64,000 nt of DNA from an uncultured Caldilineaceae bacterium (GCA_958295915.1 OY282381.1:3618722-3682721), one strand, 5' to 3'. Positions 31,855-41,389 are shown, counted from the first letter of the stretch. Notes: generated from the letters alone by a model not told the origin. Translations and numbers: made by a program.

Positions 31855-33252
31855 ATGACTGCGAAGAGAATGAGCCGGCGCGATTTCCTGCATCTTTCAG
31901 CAGCCGCTACCGCCGGTATGGTGGTAGCCGCTTGCGCAGGCCAGCCAGCAGCCTCCCCACCCGCCGAAGAAGGCGCAGCACAGGCATCAGACACAATGGC
32001 CGAGGAGCCTGTGGAGATCAGGTTGTCGCACTGGTGGGGCGAACAGCATAACAGTTGGTTGCCCATCGTCGAGGAAAAGGCCAACGTTAAGGTCAAGCAA
32101 GAAATCTACCCCTGGGGCGAGTATCTGACCAAACTCAAGACCCAGGTGGCCGGAGGTGTGGCGCCAGATATCATTCAGCTGGACCAGAGCCACAACGCAG
32201 ACTTCTTCCCCAAGAACGTCTTTGTGCCCTTCAATGACGCCTTGCAAGCCGCTGACATCGACATGAGCAAATGGAACGTCGATCCAGCGCTGGAACTTGG
32301 CTACAACGGCGATATCCTGGCATTGAGTCTGTTTACCATGCAGGGCCGGTCGGTCTATCTGAACCTGGATCTGGTGAGGGAAGCCGGTTATCCAGAGGAT
32401 GAGTTGCCGCTGTATGGCAGGTCAAACTTTGACACATGGCACTGGGATGACTTTGTGGCCTTCCTGAAGGCCGTCACCATCAAAGCCTCCGACGGCGCCT
32501 ATGAACAGTATGGATATGCCAGCGCCATCACGGACGCAACCAGCCTGGCATACCAGATGGCCAGCTATGACGCCGACCTGGTGGATGATCCGTGGACTTT
32601 CGCCGAAACAGAGGCTCTGCTGAACACGGAGACAGCCATCGCGGCCGCGCATGATCTCATCGATCTGACGGTCGTGCATGAGGTGGCGCCGACGCTGGAA
32701 GCCCAACAGGGTATTGAAGGCGGCCTCTTCAGGGCAGGGCTGGCAGCCGCGACCATCAGCTGGACCAACCAAACCTATCTCATTGCTGGCCTGCCCTTCG
32801 AGCTCGGCTTCATGCACCTGCCTTTCGTGGACCGACGCGTGCATGGCATTGGCGCCAACCACTGGTGCATAAACAAAGCATCCGAGCTTATACCCCAGGC
32901 CCAGGAGGCTTCGATCATCCAGACCACAGATTACGAGGTCGGTCAGGCTCTGGTCGACCTGGCAGCCACGATTTCAGCCTATGATCCCGCCTCTTATCTG
33001 GACACCTTGCCCGAGGGTGATCTCGGCGTTATCGCCCGCATCATGTTGTCGCGCCTGAAGGGCATGTCGGATTGCGACTACTGCGCCGAAGACGTAAATA
33101 TGTTCAATCGCGCCGGCTTTGGCCGCGGAGGCCGCTTCCTGCAGGACACGGTCCGAGCCGAGTTGGAAAAGGTGCTTATCGGCGCAAAGACCGTGGAGCA
33201 GGCGATGCAGGACGCGGATGCAGCCGTCGATGCCGAGATCGAGCGCGTCTAG
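31855..33252 (+). CDS. Sugar ABC transporter substrate-binding lipoprotein
   Basis: The product has 465 residues. The ATG at 31855 is chosen because AAGGAGG (31838-31844) is 10 nt away. The in-frame ATG at 31846 is only 1 nt from it. The leader has RMSRRDFLHLSAAATAGMVV then the AAC lipobox and an Ala/Pro/Glu-rich linker. The mature part (VEIRLSHWWGEQHNSWLPIV, APDIIQLDQSH) fits the carbohydrate-binding SBP_bac_1 family. It heads a complete SBP-permease-permease operon that continues into dehydrogenase and BKACE genes, suggesting uptake and oxidation of one substrate. Confidence 0.9.
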   Translation: MTAKRMSRRDFLHLSAAATAGMVVAACAGQPAASPPAEEGAAQASDTMAEEPVEIRLSHWWGEQHNSWLPIVEEKANVKVKQEIYPWGEYLTKLKTQVAGGVAPDIIQLDQSHNADFFPKNVFVPFNDALQAADIDMSKWNVDPALELGYNGDILALSLFTMQGRSVYLNLDLVREAGYPEDELPLYGRSNFDTWHWDDFVAFLKAVTIKASDGAYEQYGYASAITDATSLAYQMASYDADLVDDPWTFAETEALLNTETAIAAAHDLIDLTVVHEVAPTLEAQQGIEGGLFRAGLAAATISWTNQTYLIAGLPFELGFMHLPFVDRRVHGIGANHWCINKASELIPQAQEASIIQTTDYEVGQALVDLAATISAYDPASYLDTLPEGDLGVIARIMLSRLKGMSDCDYCAEDVNMFNRAGFGRGGRFLQDTVRAELEKVLIGAKTVEQAMQDADAAVDAEIERV

Positions 33253-33362
33253 TTAAACCCGATCTTTTGACTTGACTCTGGTTTTGTGGCGCGCGCCCGC
33301 CTCCAATTCCTGTAAGCCGAGAGGCGACCTGGCGACAGCTGCCTGAGCCGAGGGAGCGACCG

Positions 33363-34268
33363 ATGTTGTGGAGACGAAATCTATCGCTGCAAGCCCGCGA
33401 GACGCGCGATGCCTACATCGGCTTGCTCCCCTTTCTGCTGGGATTCGTGATATTCATTGCCGGCCCGTTGATCTATTCCTTCTATCTGTCCTTTACCCGT
33501 TACGAGATACTCTCGCCGCCTAGATGGAGCGGTCTGGCAAACTATACACGGATGTTTGGCGAGGATGAAGTGCTGTGGCAATCGTTGCGCGTCACTGTGA
33601 TATATACACTGGTGGCCGTGCCAACACAGGTCGTTGTCGGCTATGCCATGGCTTTGCTCTTGAACCTGAAGGTCAAGGGACTATCGTTCTGGCGCACGGC
33701 CTTTTACATGCCGGCCGTTGTGCCCGCCATGGCGGTCGCCTACGTCTTTTCATGGATGTTGCAGTCAGACGTAGGGCTGCTCAATCAGTTCCTGCGCAGC
33801 ATTGGCCTGCCGGGGCCCAAATGGTTCGGCGACCCCAACTGGGTGCTGGCCGCCTTCATCCTCATGTCCGCCTGGGCGGTTGGCGGCACTCTGCTGCTCT
33901 ATCTGTCAGCCCTGCAGGGTGTACCCACCGAACTGTACGATGCAGCCAAAGTCGATGGCGCCAATGCTTGGCGTCGATTCCTGAATGTGACTTTACCGAT
34001 GACCTCGCCGATCATCTTTTTCGTCTTCCTCACCGGGATGATCGGCACCTTCCAAGTCTTCACAGTGGCCTTTGTCACCACCAATGGCGGGCCAGGCAAT
34101 GCCAGCCTGTTCTACATTCTCTATCTCTACCGCACCGGCTGGGAATACCTGCAAATGGGGTATGCAGCGGCGATGGCCTGGCTATTGTTTGTCATTCTGT
34201 TGGTGGTGACGTTGCTCTCGCTGCGTCTGTCGCGCAGCGCCGTATTCTATGAGGGCGCGCAGGAGTGA
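33363..34268 (+). CDS. Sugar ABC transporter permease, MalF/UgpA type
   Basis: The product has 301 residues with about six helices. The N-terminus LQARETRDAYIGLLPFLLGF and the EAA loop ELYDAAKVDGANAWRRFLNV then TLPMTSP define the MalF-type subunit. GGGAG lies about 8 nt before the start. The next permease gene begins 3 nt after its stop. Confidence 0.9.
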   Translation: MLWRRNLSLQARETRDAYIGLLPFLLGFVIFIAGPLIYSFYLSFTRYEILSPPRWSGLANYTRMFGEDEVLWQSLRVTVIYTLVAVPTQVVVGYAMALLLNLKVKGLSFWRTAFYMPAVVPAMAVAYVFSWMLQSDVGLLNQFLRSIGLPGPKWFGDPNWVLAAFILMSAWAVGGTLLLYLSALQGVPTELYDAAKVDGANAWRRFLNVTLPMTSPIIFFVFLTGMIGTFQVFTVAFVTTNGGPGNASLFYILYLYRTGWEYLQMGYAAAMAWLLFVILLVVTLLSLRLSRSAVFYEGAQE

Positions 34269-34271
34269 GCC

Positions 34272-35213
34272 ATGTCTGAGATCGGGAGCGCGCAGCCTGG
34301 AGGGGTGTTGGCTCAGCCGTCACAAAGGTTCGACGGGGACTGGACACGCCGCCGGCAAGTGGGCAGCCGCCTGCTGGGCAGAGGGTTGTTGTATCTCGTG
34401 CTGACCGCTCTGACCGTACTCCTGGTCGCGCCGCTGGTATGGATGGTCAGCGCCTCGTTCAAGCCCGAAGGCTACGTATTCGAATATCCCCCACGGCTGA
34501 TCGCTGAACAGATCCAGTGGTGGAACTACGTGGAAGCCTGGAATCAGTTCCCCTTCTGGCGCTCATTGCGTAACACCATGACCATCACCATAGGCGTGGA
34601 ATTGGGCCGTCTGTTGAGCGCCAGCCTCACCGCCTATGTGTTTGCCAGGTTGCGCTTTCCAGGACGCCATGCCCTGTTTCTGCTGGTCCTGAGCACCATG
34701 ATGATCCCCTACCATGTGGTCTTGATCCCTCAGTACCTTCTGTTCCGTAACCTGAATTGGTTGGATTCTTTCAGACCGCTGATCGTGCCGCATTTCTTTG
34801 GCGGAGGCGCGTTTTTCATCTTCCTGTTGCGGCAGTTCTTCATGACCATTCCGCGCGACTACGATGATGCCGCGCGCATCGATGGCGCGGGCGCCTTCGG
34901 CATCCTCTGGCGGATCATCCTGCCGATGTCCAAGCCGGCGCTGGCGACAGTGGCCATCTTCACCTTTATGGCGGAATGGAACGACTTCTTGGCGCCGCTG
35001 ATCTACCTGAACTCCCAGGAAAAGTACACCCTGGCTATCGCTATCCGTCAGTGGCAACAGGTGGCTGTGTGGGGCGCCGGCGCCTATGTGCCGCCCACCT
35101 GGAATGCCATTATGTCCATGTCCACAGTGTTAACCGTTCCACCGGTCCTGATCTTCTTCTTCACCCAGCGTTATTTTATCCAGGGTGTGGTAATCAGTGG
35201 TATCAAAGGATGA
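34272..35213 (+). CDS. Sugar ABC transporter permease, MalG type
   Basis: The product has 313 residues. The first helix (LLYLVLTALTVLLVAPLVWM), APLVWMVSASFK, the EAA loop YDDAARIDGAGAFGILWRII and the end QRYFIQGVVISGIKG are diagnostic of MalG-like subunits. It is translationally linked to the preceding permease. No ATPase gene is in the operon, so a shared ATPase elsewhere is expected. Confidence 0.9.
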   Translation: MSEIGSAQPGGVLAQPSQRFDGDWTRRRQVGSRLLGRGLLYLVLTALTVLLVAPLVWMVSASFKPEGYVFEYPPRLIAEQIQWWNYVEAWNQFPFWRSLRNTMTITIGVELGRLLSASLTAYVFARLRFPGRHALFLLVLSTMMIPYHVVLIPQYLLFRNLNWLDSFRPLIVPHFFGGGAFFIFLLRQFFMTIPRDYDDAARIDGAGAFGILWRIILPMSKPALATVAIFTFMAEWNDFLAPLIYLNSQEKYTLAIAIRQWQQVAVWGAGAYVPPTWNAIMSMSTVLTVPPVLIFFFTQRYFIQGVVISGIKG

Positions 35214-35285
35214 CGCATAAACGCCATCGTACAAACCACATCAATCAGGCGTCAACCGGCATGAATACCGAATGAGGAGGCGCTG

Positions 35286-36089
35286 ATGACAGAGCGTGTA
35301 AAAGGAAAAATCGCGCTTGTCACGGGGGCCGGCTCCGCCGGCCCAGGTTGGGGCAATGGGAAAGCGGCGGCAGTGCTATATGCCCGGGAAGGCGCTAAGG
35401 TTTTTGCCGTTGACTACAACCTCGAAGCCGCCAAAGAGACAAAAGCGATCATCGACCAGGAAGGCGGAGAATGCACGGCCTATCGAGCCGACGTCAGCCA
35501 TTCTCAGGCAGTCCTGGATATGGTTGACATGTGCATTGAGACCTATGGCAGGATAGATATCCTTCACAATAACGTCGGGATTCTCGAAGTGGGCGGTCCG
35601 GTCGAAATCAGCGAAGAAAACTGGGATCAACTGATGGCCGTCAATGTGAAGGGAATGTTTCTCACCTGCAAGTATTGTATCCCGCACATGGAGAAACAAG
35701 GCGGCGGAGCAATTGTCAATATCTCCTCTATCGCTGCGATACGCTACACAGGATATCCGAGTGTCTCGTATAATGCCTCAAAGGGAGCCATCAACCAACT
35801 GACGCAGAATATCGCTATCCAATATGCGGAAAAAGGCATCCGCGCGAATTGTGTTCTGCCAGGATTGATGAACACTTCGTTCATCCGCCAAGGTTTAGCA
35901 AGCGCCTATTCGGATGGTGATGATGAGGAGATGATCAGACAGAGGAACAGCCTATGCCCTATGAAAAAGATGGGGGATGCCTGGGATGTGGCGTATGCAG
36001 CCCTGTTTCTTGCGTCCAATGAGGCCAAATACATTACCGGCGCCAACCTGGTTGTAGATGGAGGTTTGACTTGCAGATTTGCCCCGTAA
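35286..36089 (+). CDS. Short-chain dehydrogenase/reductase (SDR)
   Basis: The product has 267 residues. The nucleotide-binding glycine motif is TGAGSAGPGWGNGKAAA, longer than the usual TGxxxGIG. Other motifs are NNVG, the Ser of NISSIAAIR, and the catalytic YNASK. C-terminal DGGLTCR is typical. AGGAGG 5 nt before the ATG supports the start. It oxidises or reduces a hydroxyl/carbonyl on a sugar-like or hydroxy acid substrate with NAD(P). Its position after the ABC operon links it to catabolism of the imported compound. Confidence 0.85.
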   Translation: MTERVKGKIALVTGAGSAGPGWGNGKAAAVLYAREGAKVFAVDYNLEAAKETKAIIDQEGGECTAYRADVSHSQAVLDMVDMCIETYGRIDILHNNVGILEVGGPVEISEENWDQLMAVNVKGMFLTCKYCIPHMEKQGGGAIVNISSIAAIRYTGYPSVSYNASKGAINQLTQNIAIQYAEKGIRANCVLPGLMNTSFIRQGLASAYSDGDDEEMIRQRNSLCPMKKMGDAWDVAYAALFLASNEAKYITGANLVVDGGLTCRFAP

Positions 36090-36119
36090 GGGCATCCACA
36101 AGGGAGGGCATCCCTTGTG
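36089..36119. repeat. Family H repeat after the SDR gene
   Basis: GGGCATCCACAAGGGAGGGC then ATCCCTTGTG. CACAAGGGA and TCCCTTGTG pair around a 5-nt loop. It directly follows the stop codon and could serve as a terminator. Confidence 0.5.
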
Positions 36120-36165
36120 TCGGTCGGACATGCAGGAAATTGCCGATGCCGCGCCAGCGAATTGC

Positions 36166-36250
36166 GACCCTTGATTTCCTTGATTCTTATGATGGGGATG
36201 ATGAACCGCAGGTATCAAGGCAATCACATGAATCATAAAAATCAGTGGTC
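36166..36250. repeat. Family D element at the start of the dehydrogenase gene
   Basis: An 85-bp element starts GACCCTTGATTTCCTTGATT and ends ATAAAAATCAGTGGTC. Reversed, it aligns with the D element at 10658-10750, including the central TTCATCATCCCCATCA. It overlaps the start codon and first codons of the downstream gene. Confidence 0.75.
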
Positions 36251-37343
36251 AAATGTGCCGAACAAAGTCTACGCAGCAGTGGTTGTGGGCACACAAACGA
36301 TGGAAATCCAGGCCTTCGACCTGCCAGTCATCGGCGAGGACGAGGGCCTTCTCAAAGTCGAACTGTGCGGCGTCTGTGGCAGCGACCCGCGCATTTACCG
36401 CTGGACGGATCCCAAACGATTTCCGCTCATTATGGGGCACGAGCTCGTGGGTCATATCGAGCGCCTTGGGAGACAGGCCGCGCAGCGCTGGGGCGTCAGG
36501 GTCGGCGACCGGGTCATTGTCGAGCACCTGTTCGGGTGTGGTCACTGCCGTTGGTGCCTGGTGGGCGAGTATCGTTTCTGCAAAGAGCGCCAGGGCTACG
36601 GCGGTACGACGTCGTCCAATGTGCCGCCTCACCTCTGGGGCGCATACAGTCAATATATGTACCTGGCGCCCAACTCCCGCGTGCATCGCATCTCGGAAGA
36701 CGTGCCAGCCGAAGCCGCAGCCATGACCTGTGCCAACATTGGCAATGGCCTGCGCTGGGTGCGCACAAAAGGTGGTGTCACCATCGGCGATACCGTTGTC
36801 GTGCTCGGGCCAGGTGGCCAGGGGCTGGCAGCGATTCTGGCGGCTCATGAGGCCGGCGCGTCCGCGATCATTGCCGTTGGACTTGCCCAGGATGAACACC
36901 GCTTCGAGGTGTCCAAACTGTTCGGCGCTACGCACGCTATCAATCTGGAGCAGGCAGATCCGCTCGAGACGGTTCTTGAACTCACAGATGGCCTTTTGGC
37001 CGATGTGGTCGTGGACCTCACCGGCGCGACGGCTTCCTTCCCCTTGGCGCTTGATTTGGCGCGACCTATGGGTACCGTCGTTGTCGGGTCGAACACCGGC
37101 CTGCAGGAAGTCACCATCGTTCCCAGCAAAATCCCTCTCAAGGAGATCCGTGTGCAGGGTGTGAATACGCACGATACGCCGGCAGTCCGAGCCGCCATCA
37201 AGATCGTCGAATCACGTCGTTACCCCATCGAGAAGATGGTCACACACCATTTCTCGCTCGCGGAAGCCGACAAAGCTGTGCGGGTGGCCGGCGGCGAGAT
37301 TCAACTGGACGGGTTTATCAAAGGCGTGATCGTCCCGAACTAG
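36228..37343 (+). CDS. Zinc-dependent alcohol dehydrogenase (MDR family)
   Basis: The product has about 371 residues of the threonine/sorbitol dehydrogenase-like MDR family. The catalytic zinc site has CGVCGSD and GHELVGHIE. The structural zinc loop is CGHCRWCLVGEYRFC. The Rossmann motif is VLGPGGQGLAA. The start is uncertain: ATG 36228 (MNHKNQWS) has AAGG 7 nt upstream but lies inside a family D repeat, so the first eight residues or so are repeat-encoded and the conserved protein begins at about NKVYAAVVVG. A GTG at 36117 gives an unlikely longer form. It probably oxidises a polyol or hydroxy acid imported by the upstream ABC system. Confidence 0.85.
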   Translation: MNHKNQWSNVPNKVYAAVVVGTQTMEIQAFDLPVIGEDEGLLKVELCGVCGSDPRIYRWTDPKRFPLIMGHELVGHIERLGRQAAQRWGVRVGDRVIVEHLFGCGHCRWCLVGEYRFCKERQGYGGTTSSNVPPHLWGAYSQYMYLAPNSRVHRISEDVPAEAAAMTCANIGNGLRWVRTKGGVTIGDTVVVLGPGGQGLAAILAAHEAGASAIIAVGLAQDEHRFEVSKLFGATHAINLEQADPLETVLELTDGLLADVVVDLTGATASFPLALDLARPMGTVVVGSNTGLQEVTIVPSKIPLKEIRVQGVNTHDTPAVRAAIKIVESRRYPIEKMVTHHFSLAEADKAVRVAGGEIQLDGFIKGVIVPN

Positions 37344-37391
37344 ACACTTGCTATTGAACACGTTTGAATACCAGAAAAGTAGCTTGGCAAA

Positions 37392-38333
37392 ATGGACAGT
37401 ACCTGGGAGTATACGAACCGAAGCGAGTACATCAAACATGTTCACGAGGGTATGCCGCCGGTGATCATCAGTGCCGTGGTGACGGGCGGGCATCAGAAGA
37501 GTGAAAATCCGGCCGTGCCAGTAACGGCTGAGGAGCAGGCGGAAACAGCCGCCGCCGTTTTCGCGGCCGGCGCCACAATTATTCATATTCACGCCCGCCA
37601 GGCAGACGACCCGACCCAACCATCGCATGAGGCTGACCGCTATCGTGAGATTAACAATCTTATGCGCTCCAAAGCGCCGCAGATTTTGGTGGACAATTCC
37701 CAAGGGGTTGCAGATCTGCCGAGAGAAGGAAGCGGGATCGTTGGGACGGCGCACTATTATAAATCGGCCCCGATCGAGGCAGGCCCAGACATCATGGCCC
37801 TCAATCCTGGGCCCATGACCTTTCGCGGCGGCGCCGCCTATGCCGGCGGCGATGCGCCGAGCAAAGTCACCCTGGCCACTTTCGATGACACCGAGCGGAC
37901 CGCGCGCCGTCTGCGGGCGCGCGGTATCAAGCCGCAGGTGTTCCTGTACCATCCGGGCCATCTCGACATTCTGGACTATCTCATCCAGCGAGATGCCTTG
38001 GACAAACCCTACTTCGTGCAGCTGGTTTTCGGGCAGCAGAGCGGCATCAACACGAGCATGGATAGTTTTCTCTATATGGTCCGCAATCTGCCCGCAGATT
38101 CTATTTTCCAAACATGTGCGCTGGGCTTAGAGGAGCTCCAGGTAAACGTAATGGCGATGTTGCTGGGCGGACACGTGCGCACGGGGTTGGAGGATTGTAT
38201 CCACTACCAACGCGGCGAGTTGGCGCAGAGCAATGCGCAGATGGTGGAGCGGATTGCGCGCATCGCCAACGATTTGGGCCGGGACGTTGCCACAATCGAA
38301 GAAACGCGCCAGATGTTAGGCATCGACAAGTAA
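37392..38333 (+). CDS. BKACE family enzyme (3-keto-5-aminohexanoate cleavage-like, DUF849)
   Basis: The product has 313 residues. The metal-binding IHIHARQADDP, the upstream VIISAVVTGG, GTAHYYKSAP and the downstream RTGLEDCIHYQRGELA fit the BKACE family, zinc enzymes that condense a beta-keto acid with acetyl-CoA to give acetoacetate plus a new CoA ester. The keto acid is not predictable. Lying after an SDR and a zinc dehydrogenase, it could cleave the beta-keto acid they make from the imported substrate (inference). Confidence 0.85.
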   Translation: MDSTWEYTNRSEYIKHVHEGMPPVIISAVVTGGHQKSENPAVPVTAEEQAETAAAVFAAGATIIHIHARQADDPTQPSHEADRYREINNLMRSKAPQILVDNSQGVADLPREGSGIVGTAHYYKSAPIEAGPDIMALNPGPMTFRGGAAYAGGDAPSKVTLATFDDTERTARRLRARGIKPQVFLYHPGHLDILDYLIQRDALDKPYFVQLVFGQQSGINTSMDSFLYMVRNLPADSIFQTCALGLEELQVNVMAMLLGGHVRTGLEDCIHYQRGELAQSNAQMVERIARIANDLGRDVATIEETRQMLGIDK

Positions 38334-38380
38334 AGTGCTTATATTTCATCTGATCCATGATCAAGCCCTGCTGAAAACGA

Positions 38381-38548
38381 ATGTATACCCTCAGCCAAGT
38401 CTTTGAATCGAAGAGCGGTGCTCCACATCGGCCTGCATATGCAGAGGCAGCCGTGGAGCCCAGTTTCTTGTTGCACGGATTAGCCCGCATAGCCTTATTG
38501 AGCCAGAGCAAGGATTGTTTGTTGGATGCGGATTATACGGCGCGGTAA
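38381..38548 (+). other. Possible small ORF or gene remnant
   Basis: An ATG-started frame of 55 codons (MYTLSQVFESKSG.. ending LLDADYTAR) lies in the 252-bp spacer before the glycosyltransferase. It has no ribosome site and no recognisable family. It may be the C-terminal stub of a deleted gene. Nothing else is seen in this spacer except a weak GCTCCAC..GTGGAGC inverted repeat. Confidence 0.2.
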
Positions 38549-38585
38549 GTCCTGTTCCCTGAGAAAAACATAGAGATTATGTAGG

Positions 38586-39605
38586 ATGAACGACCGCAAT
38601 CAACAGGATGTCAACGCCGGCGACCCTGGCTCTCGTCTGCCCGCGGTGTCGGTGATCATCCCAGCGCGCAACGCAGAAACTACCCTTCCAGCTACCCTCG
38701 ACTCGGTGCTGTCTCAGGACTATGCCGGCCAGGTGGAAGTGATCGTGGCCGATGGATCCGATACCCCGGCGATGGCCGCGATGCTGCAACGAATGTACCC
38801 GCAGGTGCGTGTGGTCCGCAACCCGGACCAAATCACCTCGACTGGACTCAACAGCGCCTTTCAGCAGGCAACCGCTCCGATCATAGTGCGGTGCGATGCC
38901 CACGCAACGCTTCCGCCAGGATACCTGCGGCGGGTCATCGAGACGCTGGCGAGAACAGGGGCAGCCAACGTCGGAGGACGGCAGATGCCCGTCGGGAGTT
39001 CCCTGTTCGAAAGGGCGGTGGCGATGGCGATGACTATGCCGCTGGGAGCGGGCGGCGCTCGCTACCGGCTGGGAGGCCCCGAAGGGCCTACCGACACCGT
39101 CTACATGGGCGCTTTCCGACGGGAGGCGCTGGAAGCAATTGGCGGATTCGATCCCACTTTGATCCGAAACCAGGATGACGAACTCAACTGGCGACTGCGA
39201 CAGAGCGGCGAAACCGTATGGTTCGATCCCAAGTTGGTGGCGCTCTACCAGCCCCGCGGCAACCTACCGGCGTTGGCGCGGCAGTACTTCGAGTATGGCC
39301 GCTGGAAATCGGTCGTGCTGATGCAGCATCCGTACTCATTGCGTGCCCGGCAACTCGCCGCTCCCCTGCTGGTGTTGGCTCTCGCCGCTTCGGTCGTTCT
39401 GACCCTGGCAGGAGCGCCACAGATGGCGCTGACGCCCCTGGCCTATCTTCTCATCCTGATCGCCGTGTCAGTTACGTCCGGCCTCCGCCGGCGCGAGCCA
39501 GCTTCCGTCCTGCTCCCATTGGTCCTGGTAACCATTCATATGAGCTGGGGAATCGGCTTCTTTATACCGGCCCGGCGGAAGAATATGTCTGAGGATTCAT
39601 GCTAG
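38586..39605 (+). CDS. Family 2 glycosyltransferase, membrane-associated
   Basis: The product has 339 residues. The GT-A fold begins VSVIIPARNAETTLPATLDS, with EVIVADGSD and RCDAHATLPP as the nucleotide-sugar and metal region, and NQDDELNWRLRQSG as the acceptor/catalytic region. The C-terminus has about three hydrophobic helices (LLVLALAASVVLTLA onward). This resembles ExoA-type succinoglycan glucosyltransferases in layout. GTAGG lies just before the ATG. Its stop overlaps the start of a decayed ABC ATPase by 7 nt. Confidence 0.85.
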   Translation: MNDRNQQDVNAGDPGSRLPAVSVIIPARNAETTLPATLDSVLSQDYAGQVEVIVADGSDTPAMAAMLQRMYPQVRVVRNPDQITSTGLNSAFQQATAPIIVRCDAHATLPPGYLRRVIETLARTGAANVGGRQMPVGSSLFERAVAMAMTMPLGAGGARYRLGGPEGPTDTVYMGAFRREALEAIGGFDPTLIRNQDDELNWRLRQSGETVWFDPKLVALYQPRGNLPALARQYFEYGRWKSVVLMQHPYSLRARQLAAPLLVLALAASVVLTLAGAPQMALTPLAYLLILIAVSVTSGLRRREPASVLLPLVLVTIHMSWGIGFFIPARRKNMSEDSC

Positions 39606-39990
39606 AAGTCAAGAATCTCAAGAAGTACTTTCCCATCCAAATCAGTTTCACGCTTCAGCTGGGCGAAACCCTGGGCTTGGTGGGCGAAAGCGGCTGTGAT
39701 AAAACGACAACCGGGCAGCTCATTTTGCCGGTGATCGAACCGACAGCCGGCGAAATCTGGTTCGAGGATGACGAGCTTGGCCGCCATAATTTGCCGACGC
39801 TGCTTCATTGTCTGCCATGAGGCAGTCTCGGCGCTCGATCTCTCCGTACAAGCGCAGATTCTGAACCTGCTCAAACAACTCCAGGTCGATTTTGGCTTCT
39901 CCTATCTGTTTATTTCCCACGACCCCTGACGTGGTCGAACATAGCAGTCACCGGGTGGCGGTGATGTATGTGGGGCGGAAGCGAATGAGA
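39599..39990 (+). pseudogene. Decayed oligopeptide ABC ATPase (OppF/DppF-like)
   Basis: The first frame gives MLEVKNLKKYFPIQ and a Walker A in which the glycine before Lys is Asp (GESGCDKTTTG), then stops at 39820. A second frame from about 39820 continues [20 protein letters not shown] and YLFISHDP before stopping. The signature motif SGGQ and Walker B are deleted. The intact relative at 60416-61444 shows what is missing, so this is a clear pseudogene. Confidence 0.8.
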
Positions 39991-40025
39991 TAGAAATACA
40001 GCGTCTTACAATAGCAGAAAAGATC

Positions 40026-41138
40026 ATGCGCAACGAAAAAATTCTGGTCGTTGGTCTGGGCGCTATGGGGAGCGCAGCTCTCTATCATCTTGCGCGCCTT
40101 GGGGTGGCTCCAATCGGGATCGAACAATATCAGGTTGGCCATGCTTTGGGTAGCTCTCACGGTCACTCCAGAGCCTTCCGCATCTTTTATCATGATCCAC
40201 TGTACACTACCCTGGCTGAAGCAGCCCTGCCTTTATGGCAGGAATTGGAGGCTCTCTCTGGTGAAAAACTTCTCGAACTCACGGGCTCGCTCTTTTTCGC
40301 CCGGCCCGACAACGAGCATATCGAACAAAAGATAGGCGTTATGCAAGCGTTGAAACGGCCCTATGAACTGTTGACCGCTCAAGACGTTGCGGCTCGCTTT
40401 CCCGCGCTGCGTCTACCTGAAGACACTGTAGCCTGTTATACGCCTCAAGGAGGCTTTCTGGATGCCAGTCGCTGTGTTCAAACGCATCTGTTACAAGCCC
40501 GGCGTTTTGGGGCAACCATTCATGAGCAGGTGCGTGTCGATCGGGTTGACCTGAGCCAGGAATGGCCTGAACTTGAAACATCAGCCGGCCGCTATCGCTG
40601 CTCGCGGCTCATCATTACACCAGGACCATGGGCGTCTGAAATTGTAGAGAGCCTGGCGCTTCCGCTGCAAGTTACCCGACAGCAAAAATTTTATTTCCAA
40701 CCGAAACACAGAGCCGCCTATCAGCCTGACCGTTTGCCCGTTTACGCAGACGGGAACACTCAATTTTACGGCTTTCCTGAATATGGTTTGGGAATGAAGG
40801 CCGCCGATGACCAGCTTGGGGTGATTGCCTCTCCCAACAATATCGATCGGACCTTAGACCTGGATAAGCGCGATCAGTTGAAACGATGGCTCGAGACAAT
40901 TATGCCCAATAGCGAGTTCGCCTTTGTCACGGGAGCGACCTGCATGTATACTATGACGCCTGACAGAGACTTTCTCATCGGTCCTCACCCACACAACCCC
41001 AATGTCTTGGTGAGCGCTGGATTCTCAGGGCACGGGTTTAAGTTTTCCACTCTCGTCGGCAAAATTTTGGCTGAGTTGGCCACAGGCGGCACAACCGAGT
41101 ATCCGATTGACAGGTTCCGGCTTGACCGGCCTTTTTGA
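40026..41138 (+). CDS. FAD-dependent oxidase, sarcosine oxidase / N-methyltryptophan oxidase-like
   Basis: The product has 370 residues. The FAD dinucleotide-binding motif is VVGLGAMGSAALYHLARLG at the N-terminus. SSHGHSRAFR follows. GATCMYTMTPDRDFLIGPH near residue 306 has the Cys that forms the covalent flavin link in monomeric sarcosine oxidases. C-terminal GFSGHGFKFSTLVG is typical. It would oxidise a secondary N-methyl amine to an aldehyde plus amine with H2O2 release. The start lacks a strong ribosome site. Confidence 0.88.
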   Translation: MRNEKILVVGLGAMGSAALYHLARLGVAPIGIEQYQVGHALGSSHGHSRAFRIFYHDPLYTTLAEAALPLWQELEALSGEKLLELTGSLFFARPDNEHIEQKIGVMQALKRPYELLTAQDVAARFPALRLPEDTVACYTPQGGFLDASRCVQTHLLQARRFGATIHEQVRVDRVDLSQEWPELETSAGRYRCSRLIITPGPWASEIVESLALPLQVTRQQKFYFQPKHRAAYQPDRLPVYADGNTQFYGFPEYGLGMKAADDQLGVIASPNNIDRTLDLDKRDQLKRWLETIMPNSEFAFVTGATCMYTMTPDRDFLIGPHPHNPNVLVSAGFSGHGFKFSTLVGKILAELATGGTTEYPIDRFRLDRPF

Positions 41139-41389
41139 TAGGAGAGTGTATTGCCATGAACGATGTTCAACGCCACGACCGCCACGCTGGAAAACTACCC
41201 ACAGACGCTGGACAACATAGCCGCCTGGCTGCGTCGCTTCAAGACCTACGAGGATATTCTCATATACAGGTGAAGAGCGTAGAAGATTCCCGCAAGCGAA
41301 ACGGGAAAACAAGGTGGGGGTCATTATGAATCGTCTCGGCATTCTCATCGACTGTCGCTCTCCATATTTTTGCGCACCAGCACGGGCTG

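Noticed and set aside
36117..36227. GTG 36117 as start of the zinc dehydrogenase
   Set aside because: The extra 37 residues would be translated from the family H/D repeats, with no ribosome site.
39820..39990. Second frame of the ABC ATPase fragment as a separate gene
   Set aside because: It lacks a start codon and starts mid-motif after a deletion. It is part of the same pseudogene.
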